A DNA stretch of 64,000 nucleotides from Terriglobia bacterium (GCA_020073465.1 JAIQFC010000023.1:26194-90193); one strand, 5' to 3'; positions 16,728-25,689 are shown, counted from the first letter of the stretch. Numbers and translations are program-made. Notes: generated by a model from the letters alone, not told the origin.

Positions 16728-16770
16728 GATCCTTCACTCCGCCTGAAGAGCGGCTGCGCTCAGGATGACG
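16728..16770. repeat. Dispersed repeat of the GATCCTTC...CAGGATGAC family
   Basis: A copy of the short imperfect hairpin repeat found at several places in this window, here reading GATCCTTCACTCC then GCGCTCAGGATGACG with a small internal stem. It fills part of the spacer between the decarboxylase and kinase genes. Confidence 0.6.
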
Positions 16771-16779
16771 CCGGACACA

Positions 16780-18240
16780 TCAGGGATGATGAGCTCGAAC
16801 TGCATCACCAGTCTTTTCTGCTTCTTCCCGGATACGTTCCCAGGCCCGCTCAACATGCCGTGCCTGCGTGTGGGTCTGGCCGACGGAGAGGCGCAGCGTG
16901 AGTTTCCCGTTGAGCTTGGTGTGGGTGAGGAAGAGATCGCCGCTGCGGTTCAGGCGGTCCATGATGGTCTGATTTGCCGTATCTCCACTTTTGTGGCGGA
17001 AGCAGACCAGGTTCAGCGGGGCGGGTGCTGCCAGCTCGAAGCGGGCATCTTTGCGAACCCACTCCGCGAACTGCTGCGCCAGTTTTACGTGCTGACGGAT
17101 GTGATGCTGCAGGCCCTCGACGCCGTAGTGGCGGATGACGAACCACAACTTGAGCGAGCGAAAGCGGCGGCCGAGCTGGATGTGCCAATCGCGATAGTCG
17201 ATGACGGCTCCTGATTCCGTGGCCTGGTTGCGCAGGTATTCCGGCAAGATGCTCAGCGTCTGAATCAGCGCCTTGCGATCAGCGACCCAGAAGCAGTTGC
17301 AGTCGAAGTTGGTGAACATCCACTTGTGCGGATTGAAGTTGTAGCTGTCGGCGAGTTCGACGCCGTTGTGAAAGTGGCGGAATTCAGGACAGAGTGCAGC
17401 GGTCCCCGACATGGCGGCGTCTACGTGCAACCAGAGATTATGCTGGCGGCAAATTTCTCCGATCTGTTTGACCGGGTCCATGGCATTGGAAGAAGTCGTG
17501 CCAACGGTGGCGCACACGAAGCAGGGAGTCAGGCCGGCGAGCTTGTCGGTCTCAATCTGGCGGGCGAGGGCCTCCGGACGCATGGCGAAGTTCTGGTCGA
17601 CTTCGATCAAGCGCAGGTTCTCGACGCCGATCCCGGCGATCATTGCGGCCTTTTCCAGAGACGAATGCGTTTGGGTCGACGCGTAGGCGACGATGCGGCC
17701 ATCGCATCCCTTTTTGTTGCTCGTGTACTGGGTGGCGCGCTCGCGACCGGCCAGCAGAGCACAGAGCGCGGCGCTCGAAGCCGTGTCTTGAATCACGCCA
17801 CCGCCGGTCTTCGACGACAGGAACTTCTCCGGCAAGCCGAGCATCGAGACCAGCCAGTCTAATACATGGGTTTCGAGTTCGGTGCACGCTGGGCTGGTCG
17901 ACCAAAGCATTCCCTGCACGCCCAATCCTGAAGAGAGAAGATCACCGAGAATTCCTGGCCCGGATGCATTGCAGGGAAAGTATGCGAAGAAATTAGGAGA
18001 CTGCCAGTGCGTGACTCCGGGCAGAATCAGTTTTTCGACGTCTCTCATCAGTGCGTCAAAAGGTTCGCCCTTTGCCGGAGGAGAAGCCGGCAATGAAGCG
18101 CGAATGTCTCCCGGCTTGACCTGCGAGAGCACCGGGAATGATTCGATACGCGATTGGTAGTCGGCGATCCAGTCCACCACGGCGTGACCGTGGCGGCGGA
18201 ATTCGTCGGGCGTCATGTGGAAGGACTTTTCTTCAGGCAC
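16780..18240 (-). CDS. PLP-dependent aromatic-L-amino-acid decarboxylase
   Basis: 486 residues, the usual size of a group II decarboxylase. The PLP-binding lysine is Lys306 in FNPHKWMFTNFDC. Upstream are the substrate-pocket motif HWQSPNFFAYFPCNAS and the PLP-stacking and aspartate motifs THSSLEKAA and LHVDAAMSGTA. It decarboxylates tryptophan, DOPA, tyrosine or phenylalanine; the exact substrate cannot be set. It is complete and appears to be transcribed alone. No biogenic-amine transporter or oxidase lies next to it. Confidence 0.93.
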   Translation of the reverse strand: MPEEKSFHMTPDEFRRHGHAVVDWIADYQSRIESFPVLSQVKPGDIRASLPASPPAKGEPFDALMRDVEKLILPGVTHWQSPNFFAYFPCNASGPGILGDLLSSGLGVQGMLWSTSPACTELETHVLDWLVSMLGLPEKFLSSKTGGGVIQDTASSAALCALLAGRERATQYTSNKKGCDGRIVAYASTQTHSSLEKAAMIAGIGVENLRLIEVDQNFAMRPEALARQIETDKLAGLTPCFVCATVGTTSSNAMDPVKQIGEICRQHNLWLHVDAAMSGTAALCPEFRHFHNGVELADSYNFNPHKWMFTNFDCNCFWVADRKALIQTLSILPEYLRNQATESGAVIDYRDWHIQLGRRFRSLKLWFVIRHYGVEGLQHHIRQHVKLAQQFAEWVRKDARFELAAPAPLNLVCFRHKSGDTANQTIMDRLNRSGDLFLTHTKLNGKLTLRLSVGQTHTQARHVERAWERIREEAEKTGDAVRAHHP

Positions 18241-18300
18241 GTGGATTGACCTCAGAAGATACGGCCAGAGCAGATCGTATCAGAGCAGATCAGGGTTTTA

Positions 18301-18394
18301 CCTTCGTGAACCTTATAGTCCTTCGTGGTAGAAAATTCATGACCGCGAAGGACACCCTTCGGCTCCGCTCAGGGCAGGCTAAGGTTCACGAAGG
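18301..18394. repeat. 15-bp perfect inverted repeat with a nested repeat
   Basis: CCTTCGTGAACCTTA at 18301-18315 is the exact reverse complement of 18380-18394. The loop contains further CCTTCGTG/CGAAGGAC segments. Into it is set a copy of a second repeat type (CCCTTCGGCTCCGCTCAGGG at about 18355-18374, followed by CAGGC). It lies between the decarboxylase and the converging end of the methyltransferase gene, and could form a long hairpin. Confidence 0.65.
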
Positions 18395-18404
18395 AAGTCG
18401 GGCT

Positions 18405-19169
18405 TCAGCTCAGGTGGCCGAAATAGAGGCGGGTTTTGTATTCGAATGCGACTTGGCCTTTGATGGCATGGGCATCGAAGATGCTCCTCAACTCGCGCGC
18501 CATCGGATCATGCCTGGGATGCTCCGGCCCCGGCGCGTACGATGACGAAAGCAGCCGGCCTTCCAGACCTCCGTAGTCAAATTCCTGCCGCATGTCGAAC
18601 GTACGCTCGTGAAATGGGGCCGGGTCGAAGAATTCGTTGACTGCGGCGGTCGTGTTCTCGTGGCGGACTTCCTGATAATCGGTCCCGTAGGTCAGCAGCA
18701 ACTGCTCGTAGGCGCGAAGGAACGGCGTCGCATCGGTTCGACGCTCGTTCCACAAGAGCACCAGCCATCCACCGGGCCTGAGGATGCGCTCGAACTCTCG
18801 TCGCGCCCGCTCGCGATCAAACCAGTGCGCAGCCTGCGCGGCGCTGACGAAGTCCACGCTCTGGTCGGACAGCGTGGTCGCTTCTGCCGTTCCCGCTACG
18901 CTCTTGAAATTCGTAAACGCCGCCAGCAGTTGCTCACCCGCCTGCCGCATCTCGGCATTGGGCTCGACTCCGAAAACGCGGTTGCCGTTTTCCAGCAACA
19001 TGCGCGTCCAGATCCCCGTGCCGGAGGCGATGTCGACGACGACGTGCGCGGGAGCCAGACCGCATTCGGACTTCAGCGTTTGCAGTACTTCCGGCGGATA
19101 TCCCGGCCGGTAGCGGACGTAGTTCTCGACCCGATCGGAAAAGCGGCTGGTGGCGTTGGAAGCAGGCAT
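18405..19169 (-). CDS. Class I SAM-dependent methyltransferase
   Basis: 254 residues. Motif I is VVDIASGTGIWTRMLL with the acidic residue of motif II in VFGVEPNAEM; motif IV/V region reads SVDFVSAAQAAHWFDRERAR and motif VI ILRPGGWLVLLWNER. This matches the Methyltransf_11/UbiE-like small-molecule group; the substrate is unknown. ATG 19169 (MPASNATSRFSDR) is used: the frame is open far upstream, but that extension runs antisense to proB and is not protein-like. Confidence 0.87.
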   Translation of the reverse strand: MPASNATSRFSDRVENYVRYRPGYPPEVLQTLKSECGLAPAHVVVDIASGTGIWTRMLLENGNRVFGVEPNAEMRQAGEQLLAAFTNFKSVAGTAEATTLSDQSVDFVSAAQAAHWFDRERARREFERILRPGGWLVLLWNERRTDATPFLRAYEQLLLTYGTDYQEVRHENTTAAVNEFFDPAPFHERTFDMRQEFDYGGLEGRLLSSSYAPGPEHPRHDPMARELRSIFDAHAIKGQVAFEYKTRLYFGHLS

Positions 19170-19349
19170 GCGAACCCCGGGGTGGCAAGATTTTTCAGCT
19201 TGCCAGAAAGCCATTCTAACGGCAGGATAGAGATGTTGTCCCTCCCCGCCGGGGTCACCGGGCTCTCCTGACCGGAGTTTTGCGGCAGCGAAGAAAAGAA
19301 GAAGAGCGAGACAAAGAAGCTGGCCCGGCTTGCAGCCATACAAACGAAC

Positions 19350-20105
19350 ATGAGAGTGGTCATCAAAGTCGGCACCAGCCTCATCGCCCCCGGGGGGCAG
19401 ATTGACGCCAACCTGCTGCGCGCCATGGTCGATCAGTTTGACCTGACGCGGAATGAGTATTTGATCGTGACGTCGGGTGCCATTGCCGCCGGCATGTCGG
19501 GGCTGAGCCTGTCGAAACGCCCGAGCGACGTTCCGCGGATGCAGGCCTGCGCCGCCGTGGGCCAGAGCAAGCTGATGCACACGTACGAGCGCCTGTTCTT
19601 CGGCAAGAAGGTGGTGGCGCAACTTCTGCTTTCGAGCGATGACTTCACTTCTCCTGTGCGCTACCGCAATCTGCAGAATGCGCTGGCGGAACTGCTCTCG
19701 CTCGGAGTTGTACCGATCGTCAACGAGAATGACAGCGTGTCGGTACGCGAACTGGAAGGCGTTTTCGGCGATAACGACGAATTGAGCGCGCTGCTGGCAA
19801 CCGCCGTGAAGGCGGACTGGCTGCTGCTGCTGACCGACGTTGATGGCTTCTACGTTCCCAACGGACGCAAGAAGCCGAAGCTGCAGCGTGTCATCCGCAA
19901 GCTCACGCCCGCTCTGGAAGCGCAATGCAATGGCAAGAGCGCGCTGGGGCGTGGCGGGATGATTTCCAAGCTGCGGGCGGCAAAACTGGCCAGCGAAGCG
20001 GGCGTGCACGTGGCCATTGTCAATGGCCGCCATCCTCATGGAATTACGCTGGGGATGGAGCGCAAGATCGGAACTTATTTTCCTCCGGCGCAGGTGGAAG
20101 GCTGA
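19350..20105 (+). CDS. proB: Glutamate 5-kinase without PUA domain
   Basis: 251 residues: only the amino-acid-kinase domain, where E. coli ProB has about 367 with a C-terminal PUA domain. Motifs: VIKVGTSLIAPGG at the N-terminus, VTSGAIAAGMSGL, IVNENDSV, FGDNDELSALLA and LGRGGMISKL. It phosphorylates glutamate in the first step of proline synthesis. The stop overlaps proA as TGATG, so the pair is coupled. PUA-less glutamate kinases exist in other bacteria and may be less sensitive to proline feedback; that consequence is inference. Confidence 0.93.
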   Translation: MRVVIKVGTSLIAPGGQIDANLLRAMVDQFDLTRNEYLIVTSGAIAAGMSGLSLSKRPSDVPRMQACAAVGQSKLMHTYERLFFGKKVVAQLLLSSDDFTSPVRYRNLQNALAELLSLGVVPIVNENDSVSVRELEGVFGDNDELSALLATAVKADWLLLLTDVDGFYVPNGRKKPKLQRVIRKLTPALEAQCNGKSALGRGGMISKLRAAKLASEAGVHVAIVNGRHPHGITLGMERKIGTYFPPAQVEG

Positions 20106-21358
20106 TGTCGACAACGATCACCAGCCCGATAACGACAAAGGAAAAGCTGCTGCGCGCACGAGACGCTTCGGCGAAGCTTGCGCTGTTCTCGACGGACGAG
20201 AAGAACGCGCTGCTGCTGGCGATTGCCGACGCGATTGAAGCTGGATCGGACAGCATCCTTACGGCAAACCGTGAGGATGTGAAGACCTCCGGCCTTGAGG
20301 GCGCGATGCGCGACCGGTTGCTGCTGACTCCGGAGCGGATCAAGGACATGGCACAGGGAGTGCGCGATGTGGCCGCGCTCGCGGATCCCATCGGTGAGAC
20401 TCTGGCCGAATGGACGCGGCCCAACGGCCTGCGCATCCGCAAGCTGCGCGTGCCCCTGGGAGTTGTCGGAATCATCTACGAGTCGCGGCCCAACGTGACG
20501 GTAGACACCGCCGTGCTGGCGCTGAAAACGGGCAATGCCATTGTGCTGCGTGGCGGCAAAGAAGCGGCTCAGAGCAACCAGCAGCTGGTTGAAATTCTTT
20601 CTGCCGTGCCGGGAGTGCCCGAGGGCGCGATCGAACTGCTGGATTCAAGCACGCGCCAGTCGGTGCAGGAACTGATCAAGGCGCGCGGGTTGGTCGATGT
20701 AATCATCCCCCGCGGCGGCGCTGGGCTGATCACCTTTGTCACGGAGAATTCTGCCGTTCCGGTCATTGAGACCGGAGCAGGGAACTGCCATATCTTCGTC
20801 GACGAATCGGCGGATTTCGACATGGCAGACCGGATCGTCATCAACGCCAAGACGCAGCGGCCGTCGGTCTGCAACGCGGCAGAGAAGTTGCTGGTTCACC
20901 AGCGAGTTGCCAACGATTATGTCCCGCGCATTGTCCGGAAGCTGATTGAGGCCGGGGTCGAAGTTCGTGGCGACGGAAAATCGCGCAGCCTAGCCGCCGG
21001 TTTGCTGATCGGCCCGGCCACCGAACAGGACTGGTACGAAGAATATCTGCGGTTGTGCATGGCGGTTCGCGTGGTGGCAAATGTGGATGAAGCAATCAGC
21101 CACATCAACCATTACTCCACAAAACATTCCGACTCGATCGTCACGCGCGATGAAGCCAATGCCCGCAAGTTCCTGCGCGGCGTCGACTCGGCTGCAGTTT
21201 ACTGGAACGCCTCCACCCGCTTCACCGACGGGGCTGAGTTCGGCTTCGGCGCCGAGATGGGGATCAGCACGCAGAAACTCCACTGCCGCGGGCCCTTCGC
21301 GCTGGCGGAGCTGACTTCTTCCAAGTACGAGATTGTCGGGACCGGGCAGGTCAGGTAG
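20105..21358 (+). CDS. proA: Gamma-glutamyl phosphate reductase
   Basis: 417 residues, full length. The aldehyde-dehydrogenase-fold enzyme reduces gamma-glutamyl phosphate to glutamate semialdehyde. Signatures: VPLGVVGIIYESRPNVTVD, LRGGKEAAQSN, VIPRGGAGLI and the catalytic cysteine region QRPSVCNAAEKLL; the end DGAEFGFGAEMGISTQKLH is typical. ATG 20105 overlaps the proB stop, so the longer open frame starting inside proB is not used. Confidence 0.95.
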   Translation: MSTTITSPITTKEKLLRARDASAKLALFSTDEKNALLLAIADAIEAGSDSILTANREDVKTSGLEGAMRDRLLLTPERIKDMAQGVRDVAALADPIGETLAEWTRPNGLRIRKLRVPLGVVGIIYESRPNVTVDTAVLALKTGNAIVLRGGKEAAQSNQQLVEILSAVPGVPEGAIELLDSSTRQSVQELIKARGLVDVIIPRGGAGLITFVTENSAVPVIETGAGNCHIFVDESADFDMADRIVINAKTQRPSVCNAAEKLLVHQRVANDYVPRIVRKLIEAGVEVRGDGKSRSLAAGLLIGPATEQDWYEEYLRLCMAVRVVANVDEAISHINHYSTKHSDSIVTRDEANARKFLRGVDSAAVYWNASTRFTDGAEFGFGAEMGISTQKLHCRGPFALAELTSSKYEIVGTGQVR

Positions 21359-21389
21359 AACTCGGCCGAAGGCTGCTTTCCTACTCGCA

Positions 21390-21788
21390 TCAGCGCCAGA
21401 CCGGAACGCGCATCAGGTCAAAGTGATGGTCATACGTCCACACTTCCAACCTCAGGCGCGTAGCGAGAACCGCCACAGTCGCGTCGAATAATGTGATGGG
21501 TTGGTCGGCCAGTGCTTCAACTCTCGCTATAGCCTGCCGGTAGTCTTCTGGTGTGGGGTTGATCAGAGCCGTGTCAACCATATCGGCAAGCCAGTCTGAG
21601 GCTGCGCTTCTGCCAAGCCGGCGGAGAACCATGTTGTGGGCCTCAAGCAGGATCGGATAAGCGACCACAACCCTACGCTTCTCGCGAGCCAGCCTGCGCA
21701 TTTCCGCGACCGCCTGCTCGTGGAACTCATCGCGCGGATCGACAGCTGCATAGAGCGGTCCGGTGTCCGCCAGCACGGGGTGCATCAT
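21390..21788 (-). CDS. PIN-domain toxin, second module
   Basis: 132 residues. Metal-site acids are visible at Asp8 (PVLADTGPLYA), Glu49 or so (PILLEAHNMV) and in TLFDATVAVLA; the final YDHHFDLM matches the C-terminal strand of PIN ribonucleases. The ATG at 21788 overlaps the antitoxin stop by 4 bases. It is a VapC-like RNase by fold; the target RNA is unknown. Confidence 0.85.
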   Translation of the reverse strand: MMHPVLADTGPLYAAVDPRDEFHEQAVAEMRRLAREKRRVVVAYPILLEAHNMVLRRLGRSAASDWLADMVDTALINPTPEDYRQAIARVEALADQPITLFDATVAVLATRLRLEVWTYDHHFDLMRVPVWR

Positions 21789-22027
21789 TTCTTCATGCCT
21801 GCCAGGTACAGGTCATGGTTGATGCTTCCGTCGCTGCTCCCGCTCCCCCGTTTGGCCGGCCTGATCTTCAATGCCTTATAGGGGCGAAGAAATCCCCGCT
21901 CGCTCAGGTATTCCCGCAGGGCTGCCTGCAGCACCGTGGTGAGCGCGGGAGGGGTCTCTTGGGCTTGCAGGTAATTGTCCATCGCTTCGGCCAAGTCGTC
22001 CGGAAACGTCATGGTGGCTCGTTTCAT
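21785..22027 (-). CDS. Ribbon-helix-helix-type antitoxin (VapB-like)
   Basis: 80 residues. The N-terminus MKRATMTFPDDLAEAMDNYL is the beta strand and first helix of a ribbon-helix-helix DNA-binding domain, and LTTVLQAALREYLSERGF is the second helix. The tail would bind the toxin encoded immediately downstream (ATGA overlap). A TATAAT box lies only 6 bases before the ATG, so the transcript is probably leaderless or nearly so. A longer open frame upstream, rich in histidine and serine, comes from tandem TTGGTGA repeats and is not used. Confidence 0.75.
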   Translation of the reverse strand: MKRATMTFPDDLAEAMDNYLQAQETPPALTTVLQAALREYLSERGFLRPYKALKIRPAKRGSGSSDGSINHDLYLAGMKK

Positions 22028-22033
22028 GCTTCC

Positions 22034-22039
22034 ATTATA
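22034..22039 (-). promoter_or_regulatory. TATAAT -10 element, probable leaderless start
   Basis: On the minus strand TATAAT ends 6 bases before the antitoxin ATG at 22027, so transcription would begin at or within a base of the start codon. The -35 region is poor. Just upstream are two copies of TGAAGTTGGTGA (from 22050 and 22068). Confidence 0.45.
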
Positions 22040-22211
22040 GATGAGTAGGTGAAGTTGGTGAGATAAATGAAGTTGGTGATTTTGGTGATGCATCGACCCG
22101 GGCTCAACCCGACCTCCGCTTCGACCCGAACGACAGGTTGGAGTCGCTCTCTCCAGAACCAACGGACACGCGCTCTGTGCTACCTTACCTTCTTCCACCG
22201 CCGGGAGCCCG

Positions 22212-24386
22212 ATGCGATTCTTCTCAGCAGCCCTACTTTCCGTAGTTGTCCTGATTTCCACCTCGTCCACGAGTGTCACAGGCGACGCGCCCGATAAGGT
22301 ATCAAGCGCCCCACCCATCTTCGGATTCCGTGACGCCGCTGTGGAGACCGCCACGGAAGCGCGTTTCCTGGCCGTCCCCGATCCCAAGCTGGCGGAAGCG
22401 CATCTGCGCACGCTGACCCAGGCCCCCCACATGGCCGGCACGCCTGAGGACAAAGCCACCGCCGACTACGTCGCGCAGAAGTTCCGCGAAGCGGGACTCG
22501 ACACCGAGATCGTCGAATACAGAGTCTGGATCAACTACCCCTCCGAGATCAGCGTGGATGCAACCGCTCCCGCCGGGGTTGATATGCACGGACCCACCCG
22601 CGAGCACGTCGACGGCGATGGGTATGAGGATGACCCGCGAGTTGTCATGCCCTTCAACGGGATGTCGCCGTCCGGAGATGTGGAAGCCGAGGTGATCTAC
22701 GCCAACTACGGTACTCCGGAAGATTTCGAGAAGCTAGAGAAGTTGAAAATTGACGTGCGCGGCAAGATCGTACTGGTGCGCTACGGTCAGAATTTTCGCG
22801 GCGTCAAGGCGTTTGTCGCGCAGGAACGCGGAGCGGCGGGCGTGATCATTTACTCTGATCCTGCCGACGATGGCTGGCGGCGTGGCGACAAGTATCCGGT
22901 CGGGCCGTGGCGGCCGGACACGGGCGTACAGCGGGGATCGGTGGGCTACATGTTCGAATTCCCCGGAGATCCGACCACGCCGGGAGTCGCCTCGGTGCCG
23001 TCGCTGCCGGAGTCGCAACGCATTTCCCCGCAGCAGTCACCACAGATTCCGAAGATTCCAGTCACGCCGCTTTCCTACCACGATATCTGGCCCGTGCTGC
23101 AGCATCTCGGGGGACCTGAATCGCCGCGTGACTGGCAGGGCTCGCTCCCGTTCACCTACCACGTTGGTCCGGGGCCCGTGAAAGTGAAGTTGCATCTCAA
23201 GCAGGACTATCAATTCCGCACGCTCTGGGACGTGATCGGCCGTGTGCGGGGAAGTGAACTGCCGGACGAGTGGGTGGTCTCCGGCAACCATCGCGATGCC
23301 TGGGTCTACGGTGCCGTCGATCCTAACAGCGGTACGGCGGCCATGCTGGAAGCTGTGCACGGCATTGGCGTGTTGCTGAAGTCAGGGTGGAAGCCCAGGC
23401 GGACGCTGATCTTTGGCAGCTGGGATGGCGAGGAAGAAGGCCTCATGGGGTCGACCGAGTGGGTGGAACAGCACGAGGCCGAACTCGCGAACGCGGCAGC
23501 CTACTTCAATGTGGATGTGGCCGTTTCTGGTCCGAAGTTCGGAGCCTCGGCGGTCCCGTGCCTGAAACAATTCCTGCGAGATGTGACCAAGGCCGTGCCC
23601 AGTCCGAAGGGCGGGACGCTTTACGAAGCCTGGCAGAAGACGGATCAACCCGGTGTGGTCTCGGCGCAGTCTCCGACCGAAGCCATCGGGGATAGCCGGC
23701 GCACCCCCGCGGCGCAAGTCAAGGGCGACGTGCCCGTGGGTGATCTGGGCAGCGGTTCCGATTACACCGCCTTTCTGCAGCATATTGGCGTGCCTTCCAC
23801 CGACATCAGCTCCAGCGGGCCCTACGGCGTCTATCACTCTGCCTTCGATAACTTTGCCTGGTTCAAGAAGTTCGGAGATCCCGATTTCGTTTACGAGCAG
23901 CAGATGGCGCGTGTCTATGGCCTGGAAGCGTTGCGGATGGCGGACGCCGACGTTTTGCCGTACGACTACGAGGAGTACGGGAAGGAGATTGCCGCGTACC
24001 TTGAAGCGGCGAAGAAGCGGGCGGACAGCAAGTTCACCGAGCATCCGCTCGATTTCAATGCGGTGACCGCTGCGGCGCACCACTTTCAGGATGCAGGAGC
24101 GAAGATTCTTGCCAGGCAGAAGAGTTCTCCACGCGATTCTGCCCGCCTGAACCAGGTGCTGCGGCAAACTGAGCGCGCTCTGCTGATTCCCGAGGGACTT
24201 CCGCACCGCCCGTGGTACCGCCATGCCATCTATGCTCCCGGTGAATACACGGGCTACGCCGCGGTCGTAATCCCGGGAGTGAACGAAGCTCTGGATAAGG
24301 GAGATGCAGACAGAACGCGACAGCAGTTGACAGCCCTGACTGCGGCCCTCGATCGGGCAGCGCGAGTCCTAGACAGTTATAAGTAG
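22212..24386 (+). CDS. Secreted M28 peptidase, glutamate carboxypeptidase II-like
   Basis: 724 residues with a signal peptide (FFSAALLSVVVLISTSSTSVTG). A PA domain lies near residues 155-260 (GKIVLVRYGQNFRGVKAFVA). It is set before the M28 zinc-peptidase core, which carries GNHRDAW, DPNSGTAAMLE and WDGEEEGLMGS, supplying the histidine, bridging aspartate and catalytic/zinc glutamates. A C-terminal helical dimerisation domain follows. This is the architecture of glutamate carboxypeptidase II and related exopeptidases, so it probably trims C-terminal residues of peptides outside the cytoplasm. Its neighbour is an eroded cluster with an amino-acid-type FAD oxidoreductase. Confidence 0.9.
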   Translation: MRFFSAALLSVVVLISTSSTSVTGDAPDKVSSAPPIFGFRDAAVETATEARFLAVPDPKLAEAHLRTLTQAPHMAGTPEDKATADYVAQKFREAGLDTEIVEYRVWINYPSEISVDATAPAGVDMHGPTREHVDGDGYEDDPRVVMPFNGMSPSGDVEAEVIYANYGTPEDFEKLEKLKIDVRGKIVLVRYGQNFRGVKAFVAQERGAAGVIIYSDPADDGWRRGDKYPVGPWRPDTGVQRGSVGYMFEFPGDPTTPGVASVPSLPESQRISPQQSPQIPKIPVTPLSYHDIWPVLQHLGGPESPRDWQGSLPFTYHVGPGPVKVKLHLKQDYQFRTLWDVIGRVRGSELPDEWVVSGNHRDAWVYGAVDPNSGTAAMLEAVHGIGVLLKSGWKPRRTLIFGSWDGEEEGLMGSTEWVEQHEAELANAAAYFNVDVAVSGPKFGASAVPCLKQFLRDVTKAVPSPKGGTLYEAWQKTDQPGVVSAQSPTEAIGDSRRTPAAQVKGDVPVGDLGSGSDYTAFLQHIGVPSTDISSSGPYGVYHSAFDNFAWFKKFGDPDFVYEQQMARVYGLEALRMADADVLPYDYEEYGKEIAAYLEAAKKRADSKFTEHPLDFNAVTAAAHHFQDAGAKILARQKSSPRDSARLNQVLRQTERALLIPEGLPHRPWYRHAIYAPGEYTGYAAVVIPGVNEALDKGDADRTRQQLTALTAALDRAARVLDSYK

Positions 24387-24467
24387 GACTCGACGGGCGA
24401 CCCGCTTTGGAGAAAGGAACCTGCCGGCGACGATGCCCTTGGCCGGTTTGCCGGCTGTGTTGTTTCG

Positions 24468-25475
24468 CTATGGGGAAGATGCCAAGGCGGTGGAACGCCT
24501 GAGGATCAAGCTGGTCACCAACGTGTACTCGCTCCCGCGATTTGCCAGGGACGGTCGCTCGGTTTCGTCCATCAGCGCCTGGAAGGCGAGTCTCGCGAGT
24601 TCAACCTGGGACATCTGAACCGTGGTCAGGGGCGGAGTCGTAAATTGCGCGAGCCGGATGTCGTCGAAACCTATGATCGAGAGGTCGGACGGAATCTTGA
24701 TCTCGTGATCGTAAGCCTCGCGAATCACCCCGATCGCCGTCATGTCATTTGAGCACAGGATGGCGGTGGGTTGCTTGCGGCGCATGCCGATCAGTTCATT
24801 GAGTGCCCGCATGCCGCCTTCAAGCGTATGGTCGCCTTCCACGATCAGAGTTGAGGGCAAACCGATCTCAGCCATGGCATGCTGGAAGGCGCTCCTTCGG
24901 GCCATCGCCGATTTCAGATGATGGGGGCCGGCAATGAATGCAATCCGTGAATGTCTGAGCGCTGCCAAATGTTGCACGGCCTGCCGGATCCCGTTCTGGT
25001 AATCGATTCGGATATTGGCGATGTGCGGCGCGTCCGGACCCACATCAACAAATACCAGTGGCACCTTGCGAAAACGTAGATGCTCGAGAAGAGATTCCTC
25101 CATGCCGAACGTCAGAATGGCGACGCCGTCGACCCGGCGTTCGATCATGCGCCGGACCGACGATTCCATCCGTTTCGGATCGTGCACGGTCGAGGTCAGA
25201 AGGATTTCGTAGTTATTCTCGACGGCAAGATTTTCGAAAGTCTGGACGATCTCAGGGAAAAAGGGGTTGGTGATTTCGGAGACGATCAGGCCGAAGATCC
25301 GGCTTCTTCCCGAGACCAGGGCGCGGGCCTGGGTGTTGGGGTAGTAGCCAAGTTCGTCCACCACCTTCCACACGCGCCGGGAAAGCTGAGGATCGACGGT
25401 GGGGACACGGTTGATGGCACGGGAAACCGTGGCGGTGGAGACCTTGGCGCGCCGTGCAATCTCTCGGATGTCCAT
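24468..25475 (-). CDS. LacI-family transcriptional regulator
   Basis: 335 residues. The helix-turn-helix is at the N-terminus (MDIREIARRAKVSTATVSRA), followed by the hinge ARALVSGRSRIFGLIVSE and a periplasmic-binding-protein-like effector domain (ITNPFFPEIVQTFE, GVAILTFGMEESLLEHL, AILCSNDMTAIGVI, IIGFDDIRLAQFTTPPLTTV). ATG 25475 is the correct start; the frame open upstream is noncoding. Two LacI-type palindromes lie in the 450-base divergent spacer leading to the FAD oxidoreductase, so it probably regulates itself and that cluster. The ligand is unknown. Confidence 0.92.
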   Translation of the reverse strand: MDIREIARRAKVSTATVSRAINRVPTVDPQLSRRVWKVVDELGYYPNTQARALVSGRSRIFGLIVSEITNPFFPEIVQTFENLAVENNYEILLTSTVHDPKRMESSVRRMIERRVDGVAILTFGMEESLLEHLRFRKVPLVFVDVGPDAPHIANIRIDYQNGIRQAVQHLAALRHSRIAFIAGPHHLKSAMARRSAFQHAMAEIGLPSTLIVEGDHTLEGGMRALNELIGMRRKQPTAILCSNDMTAIGVIREAYDHEIKIPSDLSIIGFDDIRLAQFTTPPLTTVQMSQVELARLAFQALMDETERPSLANRGSEYTLVTSLILRRSTALASSP

Positions 25476-25507
25476 GGGGCGGCAGAAATGCGAAGGCATC
25501 TTACCAT

Positions 25508-25524
25508 ATTGGTATACGTTTTCG
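25508..25524. promoter_or_regulatory. Candidate LacI-type operator, proximal
   Basis: GGTATACGTTTTC at 25511-25523 shares the central ACGTTT core of the second site with one mismatch in the 8-bp palindrome. It lies about 40 bases upstream of the LacI-type gene, where binding would block its transcription. Confidence 0.4.
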
Positions 25525-25605
25525 TCACACGGCGGCGGCCATTCAATTGAATTAGAGCGGCGCCTGCGGCGGCGATAGGGCCGGAAACAGGCCTCGGAAG
25601 TCGAG

Positions 25606-25622
25606 TTAGGTAAACGTTTGCA
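25606..25622. promoter_or_regulatory. Candidate LacI-type operator, distal
   Basis: AAACGTTT at 25612-25619 is a perfect palindrome with the central CG step typical of LacI/GalR-family sites, in the context GGTAAACGTTTGC. Its centre is 98 bp from the proximal site, a distance compatible with looping. Confidence 0.45.
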
Positions 25623-25689
25623 GCCCCGGGAAACGCCGCGCCCGCAATGCGGGATGCGCTGGATGCCGACCGCATCGTCGGCGCCGTAC

